From: Pseudotabrizicola sp.
GTDB lineage: Bacteria; Pseudomonadota; Alphaproteobacteria; Rhodobacterales; Rhodobacteraceae
DNA length: 46,626 nucleotides
NCBI RefSeq assembly: GCF_030656345.1
Contig: NZ_JAUSNR010000053.1
Coordinates: 1-46,626 of the forward strand
Direction of reading: 5' to 3'
A program made the translations under genes and the position numbers. Under the pieces are notes generated by a model, which searched no databases, was not told the DNA's origin, and was given only the letters and a program-made list of their open reading frames with translations. The stretch's first letter is position 1, and the number at the start of each line of letters is the position of its first letter. Below are positions 1 to 7,972 of the stretch, in pieces.

Positions 1-181
1 CGCCCGCAACCTGGAAGGTCAGGGTGATCATCCCGATCTGGACGAAATCCAGACCGTAAGCCTCCTTCAGAATCGGATAGGCTGCCGGGATCAGCGACTG
101 CATCAGATCGTTCAGAAGATGCGTCAGACCCAGCACTGCCAGCACGGTGACGTAGGTTCCGGAACGGGGGATGGTTGTCAT
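1..181 (-). CDS. MFS transporter, fosmidomycin-resistance (Fsr) type, N-terminal part
   Basis: The reverse strand from an ATG at 181 reads MTTIPRSGTYVTVLAVLG, then a segment resembling HLLNDLMQSLIPAAYPIL, and runs off the left edge after 60 codons. The HLxNDxxQSLIPAxYP pattern in the first membrane helix is typical of the Fsr branch of the major facilitator superfamily, inner-membrane proton-driven exporters named for fosmidomycin export. Only helix 1 and the start of helix 2 are visible, so substrate and intactness cannot be judged. It is divergent from the nuclease gene at 585. Confidence 0.75.
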   Translation of the reverse strand, partial: MTTIPRSGTYVTVLAVLGLTHLLNDLMQSLIPAAYPILKEAYGLDFVQIGMITLTFQVAG

Positions 182-584
182 GTCAGCAGCCTTGAATGTC
201 GGGGACGTTAGCGTCCGGGACGCCGTGTACAAGTCGGGCGATAAGTTCACAGCGGGCAGATCTCTACAAGAAGCCCGACAATCAATTTGATTTTCGGGCG
301 CAAGCATCGACTGTCCTGCATCGAGACAGCATCTATAGAGGGTCGCATCCGTCAGGAGCAGAAACGGATACGTTTTGTCTGTTGCGGCCGTCGCGGAGTG
401 CCCAAACAATAGCAGCACGCTTCACGCTATGCACCGCCTCTCACCGCGATCATAAGAAATGCAGCATGGACCTGACCTTGGCATGAGTGCGGTCCTGACG
501 CTTGGAAGGCAAGCCAACTATGAGTAAGTTTCAAGAATGAAATGGTGGCGGGACCATCCTCCTGACTGAATTGGATTTGCATGA
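182..584. other. Intergenic region between divergent genes
   Basis: About 400 bases between the Fsr-type transporter and the EEP-family gene. It must hold both promoters. The open frame at 196-486 has no recognisable domain and an unlikely composition, so I do not call it. No RNA gene or clear operator was seen. Confidence 0.4.
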
Positions 585-1313
585 ATGACCCACCTTACGG
601 TGGCCAGCTGGAACATTCGCGCCGGGCTTGGCCGGGATTTTCGCCGACGTCCAGCGCGAACGATTGATGCTATTGTCGGCTTTGATGCCGATATCGTCCT
701 GTTGCAGGAAGCCGACTTCCGCATGCATCCGCGTCCTGCTGCACTGCCGCGGATTCATGGCAGGATTGGTCCGTTCGAGGTGATTGATTTGACACCTGCC
801 ACGGTTGGGATCGGCTGGCACGGCATTGCAATGTTGAAACGTCCCGGCATCGAGGTCGACGAGATCCGTCTGCACGATCTGCCGGCGCTTGAGCCGCGGG
901 GTGTGGTTATCGCTGACCTGACGGTCCGTGACCTCGCGGTGCGCATTGTCGGGGTGCATCTGGGCCTTTTGCGCGGCAATCGCCGTAAGCAGCTTGATTT
1001 TATCGCCACGCAGCTGGCGGCGCTGGATCACAGGCCAACCGTCATCGCGGGCGACTATAACGAGTGGCGCGACCAGCGCGGCTTTGAAACACTGCCTGAC
1101 TGGCTGCGCCTACACAGCCCTGGCCCGACCTTTCCATCGGGTCGGCCCTTCCTCAACCTCGACCGGATGGCCTACAGCCGCGATCTGGACTTGTTGAGCA
1201 GCAGCGTCATCGCCGGGCCAGAGGCCATAATGGCTTCGGATCACCGGCCGATCATCGGGCGCTTCCGGCACCTGAAATCGGCCGACATAGCGCGAAGGAT
1301 AGGCACAAAGTGA
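585..1313 (+). CDS. Endonuclease/exonuclease/phosphatase (EEP) family protein
   Basis: A 242-residue protein with the EEP-fold motifs in order: VASWNIRAG near residue 6, the metal-binding Glu in LLQEAD (about residue 42), GDYNEW (about residue 157) and SDHRPI near residue 213. The family uses Mg2+ to hydrolyse phosphodiester bonds in DNA, RNA or phospholipid head groups; the substrate cannot be told here. No signal peptide is seen. Its TGA stop overlaps the GTG start of the phospholipase D gene, so the two are translationally coupled and probably act together, perhaps on membrane lipids. The ATG at 585 is chosen because it directly precedes the first conserved motif. Confidence 0.85.
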   Translation: MTHLTVASWNIRAGLGRDFRRRPARTIDAIVGFDADIVLLQEADFRMHPRPAALPRIHGRIGPFEVIDLTPATVGIGWHGIAMLKRPGIEVDEIRLHDLPALEPRGVVIADLTVRDLAVRIVGVHLGLLRGNRRKQLDFIATQLAALDHRPTVIAGDYNEWRDQRGFETLPDWLRLHSPGPTFPSGRPFLNLDRMAYSRDLDLLSSSVIAGPEAIMASDHRPIIGRFRHLKSADIARRIGTK

Positions 1314-2851
1314 GCGCTATGCTCGAAATTCTGCTGGTGGCTCTGGCGGTCGCCGCGATTGCCGTTCTCGTGGCACGCAGGATGTTCAGCATGCCTCCCG
1401 TGTCAGGGCGTGTAAACAGCACCGCGCTGCCCCCGATCCGAACGGGCACCATCGCGACTGCCGGCGGGAGGAGTGCGGATGGCGAAGATGGGCTGACCGG
1501 CGTCCGGCCCTTGCCCAACGGAGTGGAGGCCTTTGCCGCACGGATCACGCTTGCCGATGCGGCGGTATCGTCAATCGATGCACAGTATTACATCTGGTAC
1601 AAGGATCTCACGGGATACATGCTTTTGGACGCGCTTCGGCGCGCAGCCGATCGCGGTGTACGTGTGCGCTTGCTTCTGGATGACCTTGGCAATGGAGGGC
1701 TCGATCCGGAACTGGCGGAGCTTGAAGCGCATTCGAACGTTCAGGTGCGCCTTTACAACCCATTCCCTCTGCGCAGGTTCAAGGCTCTGTGCTATGCCTT
1801 CGATTTTTTTCGCCTGAACCGCCGCATGCACAACAAGTCCTTCACGGTCGACGGAGTGGTGACAATCCTGGGCGGGCGCAATGTCGGCGACCGGTATTTT
1901 GATACTGGCCCCGATGCGCTGTTCATTGACCTTGATGTGCTGGCAGCGGGCGCAATCGTTCCGTTGGTGTCAGAGGATTTTGACCGCTACTGGGCCTGCC
2001 TCTCGGCACAGCCGGCCGCGCCATTCGTGGGAAAGACAAATGGGTCCGAACCGATTGGCCGTGGTCTGGCACGGTTCCGCGACGATGCCCACTTCGGTGA
2101 CTACTGCGCCGGTCTGGATGGCGCAGACTTCCGCGCTGCGATGGCCAACGGCGATCTTGATTTGGAATGGACCCGTGCCGTTCTGGTCAGCGATGACCCT
2201 GTGAAGGGCCAGGGGGCCGTCCCTCGTGAAGATCTTCTGGCCACGCGCCTGATGCACGCAGTAGGCCAGGTCAAAAGTAGGATCGATCTTGTGTCGCCCT
2301 ATCTGGTGCCGGGCAAAGAAGGGGTAAAGGCCTTCGCCACCCTCACCTCACGCGGGGTGAAAGTGCGCGCACTGACAAATGGAATCGAGGCGACTGACGT
2401 GGTCGCCGTACATGCAGGCTATGCAAAGCGCCGTAGTGCGATGCTCCGCGCGGGGCTTACGCTCTTTGAGTTGCACGCCGGCGCGGGCTCGGACCGCCCA
2501 AGCCGGACACGCCGCCGTATGGGTCTGTCCAAGGCCAGTCTGCACGCCAAGATATTTGCCGTAGACGAGGCCCGGATTTTTGTTGGCTCGTTCAATTTTG
2601 ATCCGCGATCGACCACACTGAACACGGAGATGGGCATTCTGATTGAAAGCTCGCACCTTGCGGAGGCCCTGCACAGAGCCTTTGATCTGAGACTTGCAGG
2701 ACTTGCTTGGCAAGTCGGCGTGCAAGATGGCCAAATGATCTGGACAGACGCAGCACGGCAGATTGTGGTTACAAAAGAACCAGGCTCCACTGCCCTGAGG
2801 CGTCTCGTCGTGACGGTTGTCGGCTGGCTGCCCGTCGAATGGCTAATGTGA
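1310..2851 (+). CDS. Phospholipase D / cardiolipin synthase-like protein
   Basis: A 513-residue protein with an N-terminal membrane anchor (about residues 4-23) and two HKD motifs, HNKSFTVD (about residue 175) followed by GGRN, and HAKIFAVD (about residue 406) followed by GSFNFD. These form the paired catalytic sites of the phospholipase D superfamily, which cleaves or transfers phosphatidyl groups; cardiolipin synthases share the layout. Length and architecture look intact. The GTG at 1310 overlaps the upstream stop; an in-frame ATG at 1319 is an alternative. It probably acts at the inner membrane. Which phospholipid reaction it performs is not decided by sequence alone. Confidence 0.88.
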   Translation: MSAMLEILLVALAVAAIAVLVARRMFSMPPVSGRVNSTALPPIRTGTIATAGGRSADGEDGLTGVRPLPNGVEAFAARITLADAAVSSIDAQYYIWYKDLTGYMLLDALRRAADRGVRVRLLLDDLGNGGLDPELAELEAHSNVQVRLYNPFPLRRFKALCYAFDFFRLNRRMHNKSFTVDGVVTILGGRNVGDRYFDTGPDALFIDLDVLAAGAIVPLVSEDFDRYWACLSAQPAAPFVGKTNGSEPIGRGLARFRDDAHFGDYCAGLDGADFRAAMANGDLDLEWTRAVLVSDDPVKGQGAVPREDLLATRLMHAVGQVKSRIDLVSPYLVPGKEGVKAFATLTSRGVKVRALTNGIEATDVVAVHAGYAKRRSAMLRAGLTLFELHAGAGSDRPSRTRRRMGLSKASLHAKIFAVDEARIFVGSFNFDPRSTTLNTEMGILIESSHLAEALHRAFDLRLAGLAWQVGVQDGQMIWTDAARQIVVTKEPGSTALRRLVVTVVGWLPVEWLM

Positions 2852-2892
2852 TCGGCGCGTTAAAACCGTGCAGTGGTGGGCGATATGCAGCT

Positions 2893-2910
2893 GCAAGGAT
2901 AAATCCTTGC
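2893..2910. repeat. 8-bp inverted repeat
   Basis: GCAAGGAT-AA-ATCCTTGC downstream of the phospholipase gene. The two-base loop is too tight for an ordinary hairpin, so a protein-binding palindrome is at least as likely. Confidence 0.5.
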
Positions 2911-2937
2911 GGCGCTTTATGGGGGTAATTATCAAAA

Positions 2938-2958
2938 ATAGCGCCGCCAAGGCGCTAT
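2938..2958 (-). terminator. Stem-loop, terminator-like on the reverse strand
   Basis: ATAGCGCC-GCCAA-GGCGCTAT forms an 8-bp GC-rich stem. Read on the reverse strand it is followed by TTTTTGATAATT, the form of an intrinsic terminator. On the forward strand the following tract (AGTTTATAT) is weaker but could still serve the phospholipase gene ending at 2851. Confidence 0.5.
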
Positions 2959-2965
2959 AGTTTAT

Positions 2966-2994
2966 ATGTCCAATAATGTTGCATTATCGGACAT
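2966..2994. repeat. 13-bp imperfect palindrome, candidate recombination core site
   Basis: ATGTCCAATAATG and CATTATCGGACAT are inverted repeats with one mismatch, separated by TTG. Viewed as roughly 10-bp arms around a central 7-8 bp, this has the geometry of a tyrosine-recombinase core site, and a tyrosine recombinase gene lies about 340 bp downstream. The link to that enzyme is inference. Confidence 0.45.
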
Positions 2995-3330
2995 TAATAC
3001 ACCATGCGCTCCGACATAGATGTCGTTTTAGTTTCATGGGTGGATTCGACCGAAATCGGCCCTCGCGAGCTCTAAATTCCGACTCAATCGGTGGACCGGA
3101 CTCTTGTTCAATCTCTGGACTCGCAACGCAGCGGACAAATTAGCAAGTAAGATCAGCACGATTTTGATCTGCATGGGACCAAACGCCTTGGTGCGGGCAA
3201 CCCTACCAAGTAAGGCGCAGGGAGCCCATCAAGTCCACCAATGAGACTATAATCCGGGAATGAAACAAGAACATGAACATGAACAAAGTAAAATCAAAGC
3301 GTTAGATTCCGACATTGGAACAAGAACGAC
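2995..3330. other. Intergenic region before recombinase
   Basis: No convincing gene. It contains a small dyad CGACAT-AG-ATGTCG (3012-3025) followed by TTTTAG. The open frame beginning at 3260 overlaps the recombinase in another frame and shows no domain. Confidence 0.35.
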
Positions 3331-4427
3331 ATGGACAAAACACCCCTCAAAGCCACCTCCAACCCGCCGGAACAGCCTGATCTTCCTTCAGGAGACGAGA
3401 GCGCTGATCCGGATCGGACGGCCATCCCCCTGCCCTCCCCCATCCCAGGCTCCGGTGCGCTGGTCGGCTGGCCGAGACGGCGCGGGACTATGCGCGGCAG
3501 GCGGCGTCGGAGAACACGCTCAGGTCCTATGCCCGCGACTGGACGCATTTCACCCGCTGGTGCAGGATGCGCGGCGCCGATCCTCTGCCGCCCGCGCCTG
3601 AACTTATCGGCCTCTACATCGCCGATCTGGCCGCGCCACAAGGCAAGCCCCCTGCCCTCTCTGTCGCCTCCATCGAGCGCCGCCTTTCCGGCCTCAGCTG
3701 GGGCTGTGCACAGCGTGGGGCGCGGCTCGACCGCAAGGACCGCCATATCGCCACCGTCCTCGCCGGCATCCGCCGCAAACACGCGCGGCCCCCGGTGCAG
3801 AAAGAGGCGATCCTGCCCGAGGATATCCGCGACATGCTGGCCACCCTGCCCCATGATCTGCGCGGCTTGCGTGACCGGGCGCTGCTGCTGATCGGCTTTA
3901 CCGGCGGCCTCCGGCGCTCCGAGATTGTCAGCCTTGATCACGGCAAGGATGACACGCCGGACTCTGGTGGCTGGGTGCAGATCCTCGACGGCGGCGCGCT
4001 GATCACCCTGCGCGGCAAGACCGGTTGGCGCGAGGTCGAGATCGGCCGCGGCTCCAGCGATCAGACCTGCCCGGTGCATGCGCTCAGCCAATGGCTGCAC
4101 TTTGCCAGGATCGACTTCGGGCCGATCTTTGTCGCCGTCAGCCGCGATGGCCGCCGCGCCACTCCGGACCGGCTCTCTGACAAGCATGTCGCCCGGCTGA
4201 TCAAGCAGACCGTCGAAGATGCTGGCCTGCGCCCCGAACTGTCGAAAGCCGACCGCCTGCGGCTCTATTCGGGCCATTCCCTGCGCGCCGGCCTCGCCTC
4301 CAGCGCCGAAGTCGATGAGCGTCATGTGCAAAAGCACCTCGGCCATGCCTCGGCGGAAATGACCCGCCGCTACCAGCGCAGGCGCGACCGGTTCAGGGTC
4401 AACCTGACCAAAGCGGCGGGGTTGTGA
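3331..4427 (+). pseudogene. Tyrosine recombinase/integrase, frameshifted near N-terminus
   Basis: The N-terminal part (from ATG 3331, ending in a Pro/Ser-rich stretch and GSGALVG at about 3468) is in one frame. The SAM-like core-binding domain (AETARDYARQAASENTLRSY) and catalytic domain continue in another frame to 4427. Joining them needs one extra base near 3440-3470. The downstream frame has a stop at 3405 and no ATG, GTG or TTG until 3567, which lies inside the core-binding domain. All catalytic residues of the family are present: Arg in GGLRRSEI, Lys in RGKTGWR, HSLRAG, LGHAS and the nucleophile Tyr in RRYQR. The gene therefore looks recently inactivated, or expressed as a shortened protein from 3567. 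No slippery heptamer is visible. Confidence 0.8.
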
Positions 4428-4433
4428 GGCGGA

Positions 4434-4769
4434 TCAGAAGCCTTCGGTCTTTAAAGCCAACAGCACCTCGACATGACGGTGCAGATCGCTGTGAGAATGC
4501 AAGATATCGACGATGATGACCTCATCGGGCTGGTCCAGAAAGACCAGAAAATGCTCCCCTGCCCTGGCGAGCCGAAGATCGTCTGCGTCATCCACAAGGA
4601 CTGCGCAACGCCGGCTGTGTACCGTGCCGTTCAGAATTCCTTTACACCGGCTGAGCAGTTCCGCCTCGTAGCGCTCTGCTTGGCGCAGTCCGAAATTCTT
4701 GATCGTCTATCTGGCTATCTCGGTAAGGCTGGCTTCCGCACGACGCGTCAACCGGAAGGATCGGCTCAT
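4434..4769 (-). pseudogene. parE: ParE-type toxin gene with amber codon 21
   Basis: From ATG 4769 the reverse strand reads MSRSFRLTRRAEASLTEIAR, then TAG (4709-4707), then 90 uninterrupted codons beginning TIKNFGLRQAERYEAELL and ending HVEVLLALKTEGF. The layout (N-terminal RxTxxAExDL-like helix, QAERYEAEL, C-terminal VDILHSHSDLHRHV) is that of the RelE/ParE family, toxins that poison DNA gyrase. ParE relatives usually have Trp at the interrupted position (EIARW), so TGG to TAG is the simplest explanation. The start overlaps the parD stop by ATGA, the normal antitoxin-toxin coupling. Unless the amber codon is read through, no toxin is made. Confidence 0.85.
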
Positions 4770-5023
4770 GAGGAAGCGCGTGCATTCGCAAAGGCGCGAC
4801 GGATCGCATCTTCCCCACTACCCCCCGCAAGATCGCCCGCCTTGGCCTGCGCCAAGCCTTCAAAAAGGTCCTTCCGGATTCCAGCCAGCTGGGCTTCCTC
4901 CTGTTCGAGCAGTCTCAAGCCAGCGCGCATCGCTTCGCTCACATTCTGGTAGCGTCCGGACGCCACCAAGGCTTGAACCAGATTGTCTTGAGCTTCAGTG
5001 AGGACAACGTTGCGCGTCACCAT
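4766..5023 (-). CDS. parD: ParD-type antitoxin
   Basis: An 85-residue protein starting MVTRNVVLTEAQDNLVQALV, a ribbon-helix-helix DNA-binding N-terminus, with YQNVSEAMRAGLRLLEQEE in the middle and a disordered acidic/Ala-rich C-terminus that in this family wraps the ParE toxin. It has an AAGGAGAC ribosome-binding site just before the ATG at 5023. It is first in the parDE operon and is expected to repress it through the palindrome at 5041-5057. The antitoxin is intact although the toxin gene carries a stop. Confidence 0.88.
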   Translation of the reverse strand: MVTRNVVLTEAQDNLVQALVASGRYQNVSEAMRAGLRLLEQEEAQLAGIRKDLFEGLAQAKAGDLAGGSGEDAIRRAFANARASS

Positions 5024-5040
5024 GGGTCAGGTCTCCTTCA

Positions 5041-5074
5041 TTGGCAATATATGCCAACGCGCGATTTTGGTCAA
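5041..5074 (-). promoter_or_regulatory. parDE promoter with overlapping operator
   Basis: On the reverse strand a -35 box TTGACC (5074-5069), 17 bp, then a -10 box TATATT (5051-5046). The -10 lies inside an inverted repeat TTGGCA-ATATA-TGCCAA (5041-5057), as expected for autorepression by a ribbon-helix-helix antitoxin. Confidence 0.7.
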
Positions 5075-5192
5075 AAGAATCTGACGTCGGGGATCAGCGT
5101 ACACCTTGCGGGCGGACAAGCTGGCAGCCCTCGTCCATGAAGATGCGGCTGTAGCGGGCCCAGAGGCTTGGCTTGGTCGATTGAGCATGATA

Positions 5193-5231
5193 ACCTTGCA
5201 AATCTTCCACACTATGGAGTAATTGCAAGGT
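5193..5231. repeat. Inverted repeat around the ATPase start
   Basis: ACCTTGCAA (5193-5201) and TTGCAAGGT (5223-5231) are perfect 9-bp inverted repeats 21 bp apart. The right arm abuts the ATG at 5232 and contains the alternative TTG start. It could be an operator or an RNA hairpin that hides the start region. Confidence 0.5.
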
Positions 5232-6398
5232 ATGTACCAACGTCAGACCACTCAGACCGTGCAATCCGCCCTCGAGGTCCAAGCGGCTGTTGTCCTTTTG
5301 GGGCCCCGGCAGGTCGGCAAGACCACACTTGCACTTGAAATAGCCGAGCAACGCCCATCTGTGTACCTCGATCTGGAACGCGACGCGGATCGACAGGTCC
5401 TGACAGAGCCCGATCTTTATCTGGATGAGCAAGTCGGTAAGCTCGTCATCCTGGATGAGGTTCAGCAGATGCCGGACCTGTTCAAGAACCTCCGTGGGCA
5501 GATCGACATGCGACGGCGCAAGGGGGCCCGCACAGGGCAGTTCCTGCTGCTCGGGTCTGCATCGAATGTGCTGCTGCATCAATCGGCCGAGTCCCTTGCC
5601 GGGCGAGTTCGCTATATCGAGATGCCGCCTCTTCTGCTGGACGACGTAGGCGAAGACAGGTTGAACGACCTCTGGCTGAGAGGCGGTTTTCCTGACAGCT
5701 TCCAAGCAGACAGCGACCGATCCAGCATGAACTGGCGTGAGGATTTTCTGCGCACCTACCTGGAGCGCGATATCCCCGCCCTCGGGCCGCGCATCCCGGC
5801 GACCACACTTCGCCGCTTCTGGACGATGCTGGCGCATGCGCAGGGTGGACTGCTGAATGCAGCTGCGCTGGCCGAGGGGCTGGGCGTCTCGGGTCAAACG
5901 GTGGGACGATACCTTGATCTGCTTGTCGATCTCATGCTGGTGCGGCGCTTGCAGCCTTGGCATGAAAATGTCGGCAAACGCCTCGTCAAGTCACCGAAGG
6001 TCTATGTCCGAGACTCTGGCCTGCTACATGCGTTGCTTGGCCTCGGCACACTGGAAAGCTTGCTGGGCCATCCGGTGGTCGGTGGCAGCTGGGAGGGGTT
6101 TTGCCTAGAAACCTTGATCGCCGCCGCACCCGCCGACACAGAAACCTTCTTCTACAGGACATCGGCTGGTGCAGAACTTGACCTTGTCCTTCGCCTTCGC
6201 GGCGGGGAAACTTGGGCAATCGAGATCAAGCGCACCACTGCCCCAAAGGTATCGCGCGGCTTTCACCTTGCCATTGCAGACATTAAGGCTGATCAGCGCA
6301 TCTTGGTCTTTGCTGGGGACCGTGAGGTTCCCCTCGGAGATGGCTTGCGCGCCATGCCGCTTGATGTAGCAGTCGAGCACTTGCGCCAGCAAACTTGA
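5232..6398 (+). CDS. AAA ATPase with DUF4143 domain
   Basis: About 388 residues. The N-terminal AAA_14 domain has Walker A GPRQVGKTT (about residue 24) and Walker B LVILDEVQQ (about residue 76), then an arginine-bearing LLLGSASN sensor region. The middle holds a winged-helix-like segment, and the C-terminal DUF4143 region ends in a restriction-endonuclease-like stretch (SAGAELDLVL, then WAIEIKR). The D-x(n)-E-x-K pattern suggests a PD-(D/E)XK-type fold, without proof of activity. Such standalone ATPases are common near toxin-antitoxin and mobile genes and have no settled function. ATG 5232 is preferred over TTG 5223 because the family usually begins near MYxRQ. Confidence 0.85.
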   Translation: MYQRQTTQTVQSALEVQAAVVLLGPRQVGKTTLALEIAEQRPSVYLDLERDADRQVLTEPDLYLDEQVGKLVILDEVQQMPDLFKNLRGQIDMRRRKGARTGQFLLLGSASNVLLHQSAESLAGRVRYIEMPPLLLDDVGEDRLNDLWLRGGFPDSFQADSDRSSMNWREDFLRTYLERDIPALGPRIPATTLRRFWTMLAHAQGGLLNAAALAEGLGVSGQTVGRYLDLLVDLMLVRRLQPWHENVGKRLVKSPKVYVRDSGLLHALLGLGTLESLLGHPVVGGSWEGFCLETLIAAAPADTETFFYRTSAGAELDLVLRLRGGETWAIEIKRTTAPKVSRGFHLAIADIKADQRILVFAGDREVPLGDGLRAMPLDVAVEHLRQQT

Positions 6399-6643
6399 GC
6401 CCAGCCCATGGAGCGGAGGCATAATCAAGTTTCTGACCTCCAGTCGACGCACTTCGAATCGAAAACAAGCCGAGAACGGACTTCGCCAATCCCGTCACCG
6501 GACCCTTGAAGCCTCAGACCTAGCAACAAGATGTTGATGGCCCACAAATTCACATCATCGAGTTTAATTTATTTATTTCAGTAGGTTAAGGTTGCGATCT
6601 TCGCGACTACGCTTCCAGCCCGGCAGTTGGTTCGTGTCTATCA

Positions 6644-6686
6644 GTAGAAATTTCTTGCGCGAACGAAAAAGTTGGCGCATTTCTAC
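6644..6686. repeat. Inverted repeat upstream of repA
   Basis: GTAGAAAT (6644-6651) and ATTTCTAC (6679-6686) are perfect 8-bp inverted arms flanking a segment with TTGCGCGAAC and GTTGGCGC, themselves partly complementary. Probably part of the repA operator. Confidence 0.5.
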
Positions 6687-6688
6687 CC

Positions 6689-6727
6689 GTAGCGCGAAAA
6701 GGTGAGAATTTCAGATTTTTGCGCTAC
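6689..6727. repeat. Second inverted repeat upstream of repA
   Basis: GTAGCGCGAAAA (6689-6700) and TTTTTGCGCTAC (6716-6727) are 12-base inverted arms with one mismatch. It lies 68 bp before the repA ATG and begins with GTAG, as the neighbouring repeat does. Candidate RepA/RepB binding site or repA promoter operator. Confidence 0.55.
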
Positions 6728-6795
6728 AAAAGAAAAGCTCGAAAAGAGCGCGCTGCGTGGACCTCGGTTGCGACAGCACAAAACATGAGGGCAGT

Positions 6796-7971
6796 ATGTC
6801 AGCAGAGCGAGTATTTGCCGAGCTTCAAACCGACGCATCTACGCTGCACGCGTCTATTCGCCTGCACCTCGAGCGCAATTTTGCGCCTGACGCGAGGAAA
6901 CACCTAAGAACTTTTTCGTCCACCGAGGCCGCTGACTTCTTGGGGCTTGCGCCCGGGCACCTTCGAAAGCTGCATGCCGAAAACAAGATCCCAGACGTCC
7001 CTTTGGACGAGAGAGGCCGCAAGTTCTACTCCGCCGAAGACTTGGGGCAGATCCGCCTGGCGCTCGCACGCAACACAAGGGATCCTTCGCTTTACCTGCG
7101 AGGACGGGTTGGGCAAGAACCGCTCCAAATCATTTCCTGCGTCTCGTTCAAGGGCGGCTCGGCAAAGACCACATCAGCGGCATATCTCAGCCAATGGTAT
7201 GCTCTTCATGGCTATCGCGTTCTGGTGGTCGATATGGACCCGCAGGCGTCGCTGTCATCGATGACAGGCCTGCGTCCTGAGATCGATTTCACGCACAAAG
7301 GGACCATCTACGACGCGATCCGCTATGACGATCCGCTGCCGATGAGCGAGGTCATCCGAAAGACCTACTTTCACGGCCTAGATATCGCTGCAGGCGGTCT
7401 GATCCTGTCAGAGTATGAAACGGAAACGCCTTACGCGCTGCGCCGCGGCGCTGAGCCGCCCTTCTACTTGCGTCTGCGCGAGGCAATCCAGTCGGTGGAA
7501 GCAAACTATGACCTTGTTTTCATTGATTGTCCGCCCCAGCTTGGCTTTCTGACGTTGTCTTCTTTGGTCGCGTCATCTTCGATCATCATCCCGGTGGTGC
7601 CAAACTTCATCGACGTGGCCTCGTTGGCGCAGTTCCTGACCATGACATCATCCTTGCTCGACACCATCCGAGATGCGGGGATGACACTGGACTACGATTT
7701 CCTGCGTTACCTAGTCTCACGGTTCGAGCCTTCCGATGGCCCTCAGGCACAGGTTGCCGGGCTTTTGCGTGCAAACTTCGGCAAACGCGTGATGACCGAG
7801 ACATTCCTGAAATCGACCGCCATTTCGGATGCGGGCCTGACACATCAAACCCTGTTTGAAGTCGGGCGAGGAAGCATGAACCGGAACACCTATGACCGCG
7901 CGATGGAATCGGTGAACGCCGTCGCGCGCGAGCTGGAGCAAGATATCCACAAAGCTTGGGGAAGACACTGA
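6796..7971 (+). CDS. repA: RepA, ParA-type plasmid partition ATPase
   Basis: A 391-residue protein. The N-terminal region has a helix-turn-helix (FSSTEAADFLGLAPGHLRKL, about residues 42-61), typical of RepA/P1-type ParA proteins that bind their own operator. The ATPase core has a deviant Walker A FKGGSAKTTSA (about residue 120), VVDMDPQASLS and VFIDCPPQLGF. Family role: positions plasmid copies through RepB-parS complexes and represses the operon. ATG 6796 has GAGGG before it; a GTG at 6757 is possible but lacks family support. repB follows after one base. The SAK in the Walker A motif in place of the usual VGK/SGK is the only oddity. Confidence 0.95.
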   Translation: MSAERVFAELQTDASTLHASIRLHLERNFAPDARKHLRTFSSTEAADFLGLAPGHLRKLHAENKIPDVPLDERGRKFYSAEDLGQIRLALARNTRDPSLYLRGRVGQEPLQIISCVSFKGGSAKTTSAAYLSQWYALHGYRVLVVDMDPQASLSSMTGLRPEIDFTHKGTIYDAIRYDDPLPMSEVIRKTYFHGLDIAAGGLILSEYETETPYALRRGAEPPFYLRLREAIQSVEANYDLVFIDCPPQLGFLTLSSLVASSSIIIPVVPNFIDVASLAQFLTMTSSLLDTIRDAGMTLDYDFLRYLVSRFEPSDGPQAQVAGLLRANFGKRVMTETFLKSTAISDAGLTHQTLFEVGRGSMNRNTYDRAMESVNAVARELEQDIHKAWGRH

Positions 7972-7972
7972 T

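Larger units (their letters stand above)
6399..6795. other. repABC upstream control region
   Basis: About 400 non-coding bases, AT-richer around 6560-6600, carrying the inverted repeats listed separately just ahead of repA. In repABC plasmids this region holds the repA promoter and its RepA-binding operator. A clear sigma-70 promoter could not be singled out by eye. Confidence 0.5.

Noticed and set aside
3400..3475. Programmed frameshift in the recombinase gene
   Set aside because: No slippery heptamer or clear downstream structure was found at the frame junction; mutation is simpler.
3294..4346. 350-codon open frame on the reverse strand over the recombinase
   Set aside because: It mirrors the recombinase coding frame in GC-rich DNA; no domain, and the forward strand has all catalytic motifs.
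4473..4952. 159-codon forward frame over parDE
   Set aside because: Covers parE and parD antisense; no domain, whereas the reverse strand shows the toxin-antitoxin pair with promoter and operator.
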